From Thaumasiovibrio sp043421945 (GTDB lineage: Bacteria; Pseudomonadota; Gammaproteobacteria; Enterobacterales; Vibrionaceae): a DNA stretch of 35,436 bases. The position numbers and the translations under genes are program-made. A model generated the notes under the pieces. The model was not told where the DNA came from. It made no database searches and worked only from the letters and a program-made list of their open reading frames with translations. Below are positions 32,708-35,436 of the stretch, one piece after another. The DNA is taken from the NCBI GenBank assembly GCA_043421945.1, contig JBHOGO010000048.1:1-35436 (forward strand). Direction: 5' to 3'. The stretch's first letter is position 1. Each line of letters opens with the position of its first letter.

Positions 32708-34159
32708 TTATTTAGAAAAAGCTCGCAGACGTGCAATTAGTGCTAGCGCGGCAAGCATGTAGAGTGAGGTAGAGCCCCCTTTGCTACCAGAGTCCGGTAG
32801 TTCAGGAGTTTCAGGGGTGTCCGGCTCGGTGATTTCTTCTTCAACAGTCATCAACAATGGGATTTCAGTCTCCGTGTTAATTTGTAATGTTGAGGCATAA
32901 GAATCACCGTAAGTCAGAAAGTCACCATTCTCATTGCCGCGAATATCAATTTCACAGCTTTCAAAGGGTGCTAGCTGGTCTGGACATCGGTTTTCCGTTA
33001 GGAAAAAGAACGAGGTATCAGTGACCACGGGGGCTATTACATGCGTATCCAGTGACATATTTTGCACTGTCACAGTGTCCTCAGGTAAATAAACACCTTC
33101 AGCAGTCTCAACCTGTATTAATGCACTCGCGGTACTTAAACCGTTCAGCGTTTGTGCAAACCAATTCGAATACCATTGAGTCGCATTGAATGAGCTTCGG
33201 TAATTTCCCTCAGCATCAGGGGCGCGGGATACACGAGAGGATACACCGTAAATGGTATTATCGTCAGCATACAGTCCCGTCCCACTGTCGCCTTGCCCTA
33301 TACTAGTGTGTGGTAAGACGCCCGTTGTTGCTACATCAAAATCGGAAGTTAACACTAAGAATAAAGAGTTGAATCTGTATTCAGGCGTGTGTGTATCAAG
33401 GTGACACCCACCTTCAATTTGAGCGCCTTCTGTCGTAATACCCGTGATTTTGCAATCAAGATAAAGTGGACGTCGTGTTGTGAGCGCTTGATACTTTTGA
33501 AGTTGACTCGGTAATTGAGAGTTCTCCATATCAATTCCCCAACCCATGAATGTAAAGGTGCGATCTACATCGACGCCTAACCCCGCTTCTAATTCCACAA
33601 GCGTCGTTGGGGCAAAGTTGTCATTGAGGACTTCTGGACGCTCAAAAATAACGCTGTCTTCATGCTCAATGGCAATAGGAAGCTCAATGAGGACAATATC
33701 GTGAAGAGTTTCACTCATTGACCCGTGGAAAACAATCTCGGTTAAATGTGAGAAGTCATCTGTGCGCATGATGTCACGTACGAGCGGGGCGACTTTATTG
33801 TTTATGACCTCATCACGATAGTCATGATGCGCCTGAAAACTCCACTCGTGGTACTTGACAGCGGCACCATTAAAAACCACGTCATCCTCGTCGTAATAAC
33901 TGAGACCTTGGTAAACTTTAAGCCTTGTCGTAGGAGTAAAATTGTTGTCTGGCCATAATGGGGTACAGTGTCGCGCTGTTAATATCCATTTTCCATTGAT
34001 CAATGTGCCACCGCATTTGGTGCCCCAACCAATATCAAATGCAACCATGTAATCTTTGTAATCATCGATCGTCGCATCGACACCGCCCGTCACGAACGTG
34101 TTGGGCTGTGCGAGTGCAAGAGAAGGCAATAATGCCACTAAATATTTAAAATTAATCAT
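32708..34159 (-). CDS. Secreted trypsin-like serine protease with GlyGly-CTERM, paralogue of the 30488 gene
   Basis: The 483-residue S1 protease has a signal peptide (MINFKYLVALLPSLALA) and an activation region VTGGVDAT. The triad H64 (LTARHC), D154 (LHDIVLIEL) and S292 (QGDSGTGLYA) sits at exactly the same positions as in its neighbour, so the first ~295 residues align without gaps. The following beta domain is also shared (YLPEDTVTVQNMSLDTHVIA). The linker is short and acidic (EPDTPETPELPDSGS) and lacks the cysteine units. The tail GGSTSLYMLAALALIARLRA is a GlyGly-CTERM signal. AAAGGA lies 7 nt before the ATG. It is a tandem duplicate, probably transcribed separately. Confidence 0.92.
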   Translation of the reverse strand: MINFKYLVALLPSLALAQPNTFVTGGVDATIDDYKDYMVAFDIGWGTKCGGTLINGKWILTARHCTPLWPDNNFTPTTRLKVYQGLSYYDEDDVVFNGAAVKYHEWSFQAHHDYRDEVINNKVAPLVRDIMRTDDFSHLTEIVFHGSMSETLHDIVLIELPIAIEHEDSVIFERPEVLNDNFAPTTLVELEAGLGVDVDRTFTFMGWGIDMENSQLPSQLQKYQALTTRRPLYLDCKITGITTEGAQIEGGCHLDTHTPEYRFNSLFLVLTSDFDVATTGVLPHTSIGQGDSGTGLYADDNTIYGVSSRVSRAPDAEGNYRSSFNATQWYSNWFAQTLNGLSTASALIQVETAEGVYLPEDTVTVQNMSLDTHVIAPVVTDTSFFFLTENRCPDQLAPFESCEIDIRGNENGDFLTYGDSYASTLQINTETEIPLLMTVEEEITEPDTPETPELPDSGSKGGSTSLYMLAALALIARLRAFSK

Positions 34160-34307
34160 TCATATTCCTTTAATGAGTTGAAAACTGAGTCTTTCGACGG
34201 ACTTCTTTCTTCAAATGAAGCGCCCTAAATAGGTGAAGAATGGGCGATGAGTGCACTGCACAAATTTATTTAAACACCTGCGGGAGATATAGATCTGCGC
34301 ATGGCAG

Positions 34308-35004
34308 TTACTTTACGTAATGCGAAATGGAGATATTAAAAGCAAACTGGTCAGAGCCGCCAATGCCTTGACGTTTTGTTTTTAATTGAACAAGGATTTG
34401 ATTTAATTCAGGATTAACGACATAGCGAAGCTCACCGACACCCCAAATGATGTCGTACCACTCGAACTCGCAATTCGCCCCACTTCTTGTGGTGCCTTCT
34501 ATCGTGCCATCACTGTCAGGTAAAAGCAGATGAGTAAACCCAGTTGACGTGCCAGTGTGACTTTTCCCCGAACTGTGTGTACAAGTGAGTGAATCCGGAT
34601 TGATTGTAATAGCTATCGAGTTTTCGGGATAGTGAATGGTCTCCATGGTTCGCCACGCTTCGGAATAAAGAGTAAATGAACGGTTGAAAGACGCAAGGGG
34701 TTTCCATTCTCCATTGTCACTACCGCCAGAGCTGTTAACGAGATCTTCCGGTATTGATTAAATTCTGAACGTTGTTAGGTGTTCCGTCATTCTTGCAGGG
34801 CGTAGTAAAACTGGTATTTGAGTCTTCAGACAGAAAAACGGCAGTGTCGCGGTTCAGAAAGTCTAGAATAATATCACCATCGGGATGGTGGATAAACTCA
34901 AGCGCGTAGTTTGGTGGGGGTGTAGGCCATATATATTCGCTGCTGACGATATTCGCGAGTTGCGTTGAAACGAACTCTACTGTTAATAAATCACTCTCTG
35001 TCAT
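34308..35004 (-). pseudogene. Hypothetical gene apparently split by a +1 frameshift
   Basis: Two ORFs in different frames look like one gene of about 232 codons. The first starts at an ATG (35004) with AGGAAA 5 nt upstream and runs MTESDLLTVEF...NNVQNLI to a stop at 34735. The second frame is open from about 34752 (IPEDLVNSSGGSDNGEWKPL...) through METIHYPENSIAI to 34308, without its own ribosome site. The switch point lies in the 20 nt around 34740-34760, within AATTTAATCAATACC. A one-base insertion (or sequencing error) there explains both. No signal peptide or family motif is recognised; only the second part carries cysteines in number. Function unknown. Confidence 0.5.
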
Positions 35005-35005
35005 T

Positions 35006-35254
35006 TTATTTCCTATCGTGAAGGGGAGTCACCTCATCCAACGACTGATTAATTGACGTTCCTGTGGGCATTTCAATATTCTTCATATCCCAATCTTCGA
35101 AACGCTGAATAAAGCCGTTACTTTCATCCGTTTGAAAAACCGATAGGTTGTCCAACGCGTCAGAGTGTTGAAGCGCAGCAATGCCAGTGCGTTTGTTTTC
35201 ATTAAAATCATCCAACGACAAACTGTATTCATCGTGCTCATTGCAGCATAACAA
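35006..35254 (-). CDS. Small acidic hypothetical protein, start uncertain
   Basis: An open frame of 82 codons ends with TAA one nucleotide before the ATG of the next gene (TAAAATG), which suggests it is really translated and coupled. The product is acidic and hydrophilic (EYSLSLDDFNENKRTG...). The frame is closed upstream by a stop at 35258-35260. The first possible start is TTG at 35254, with no Shine-Dalgarno, so the gene may be truncated or start internally. A possible promoter (TTGACC 35325-35320, 17-18 nt spacer, ATAAAC/TAAACA) lies just upstream. No family is recognised. Confidence 0.4.
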   Translation of the reverse strand: MLCCNEHDEYSLSLDDFNENKRTGIAALQHSDALDNLSVFQTDESNGFIQRFEDWDMKNIEMPTGTSINQSLDEVTPLHDRK

Positions 35255-35330
35255 ACGTTAGTGTTCCGATTAAACTTATTGTCCTCGGACAGTAATGTTT
35301 ATGGTTTTTAGGAAGGTGAGGTCAATGGCA

Positions 35331-35360
35331 GAAAAAGAAAAAGCCACCCGAAAAGGTGGC
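35331..35360 (-). terminator. Intrinsic terminator of a minus-strand gene right of the window
   Basis: On the minus strand GCCACC (35348-35343 arm) pairs with GGTGGC (35360-35355 arm) around a 6-nt loop and is followed by TTTTTCTTTTT (35342-35332). No gene is visible between it and the window edge, so it must end a transcript entering from the right. Confidence 0.8.
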
Positions 35361-35374
35361 TTCAGACTGCTGAC

Positions 35375-35402
35375 AAAGGTCTAGCCATCGGGCTAGACCT
35401 TT
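35375..35402. repeat. Perfect 12-bp hairpin at the right edge
   Basis: AAAGGTCTAGCC (35375-35386) pairs perfectly with GGCTAGACCTTT (35391-35402) around ATCG. There is no T-tract on either strand. It sits directly beyond the terminator at 35331-35360 and may be a second termination or RNA-stabilising hairpin. Confidence 0.6.
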
Positions 35403-35436
35403 GATCTAATAGGGGTATCGAAATATGGATATCCCA

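Noticed and set aside
35089..35241. 51-codon minus-strand ORF starting MSTMNTVCRW
   Set aside because: It overlaps, in another frame, the ORF that is coupled to the next gene. It has no ribosome site or recognisable motif and is likely a shadow.
35375..35402. Integron attC site
   Set aside because: The palindrome is a simple perfect hairpin without the paired R/L box arrangement, extrahelical bases or adjacent cassette ORF expected for attC.
1..35436. CRISPR arrays, tRNA or rRNA genes
   Set aside because: No regularly spaced direct repeats, cloverleaf-like segments or conserved rRNA stretches were seen in the intergenic regions.

Overview
The window looks like a chromosome segment of a member of the Vibrionaceae (gammaproteobacterium, moderate GC). 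The evidence is gene content and order. The block letA-letB-rsmF / msrC-proQ-prc / pepN-DUF2835-NAD-GDH-pyrD-zapC / rlmKL-glutaredoxin-uup-DUF3466-rmf is, from memory, the arrangement in Vibrio chromosome I and partly in E. coli. Several proteins (1608-residue NAD-dependent glutamate dehydrogenase, DUF2835, GlyGly-CTERM secreted proteins) are typical of Vibrio and relatives. The genus cannot be fixed from the sequence alone.

Layout. (1) 1-2069 is a mobile-element patch: the 5' part of an IS1595-family transposase, a lone tnpB, and the first ~80 codons of azoR, cut off by the tnpB element. (2) 2271-7992 (minus) is the lipid-transport operon letA-letB followed by rsmF. (3) 8354-15554 (plus) holds msrC, proQ, prc, a small exported protein of unknown function, pepN and a DUF2835 gene, most separated by clear intrinsic terminators. 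(4) 15713-22286 holds NAD-GDH, pyrD and zapC. (5) 22287-23062 is a 776-nt stretch without a recognised gene. It carries a perfect HexR-type operator, a 17-bp hairpin, several smaller hairpins and three very short ORFs. It is the best candidate for something undescribed (a regulatory or dual-function RNA). (6) 23063-29172 is a tightly overlapping run: rlmKL, a small glutaredoxin-like gene, uup and an exported DUF3466/GlyGly-CTERM protein. (7) rmf (29335-29508) was found by reading, as it is only 57 codons. (8) 29509-35436 is accessory: a decayed ORF, a 60-aa hypothetical, two paralogous trypsin-like secreted proteases with GlyGly-CTERM tails (one preceded by a 48-aa predicted secreted peptide gene), and a cluster of unknown small genes of which one appears frameshifted.

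Common themes are ribosome and RNA functions (RsmF, RlmKL, RMF, ProQ, Uup), cell-envelope maintenance (LetAB, Prc, ZapC), amino-acid and nucleotide metabolism (NAD-GDH, PepN, PyrD), and a set of three predicted rhombosortase substrates. No tRNA, rRNA or CRISPR array was seen.
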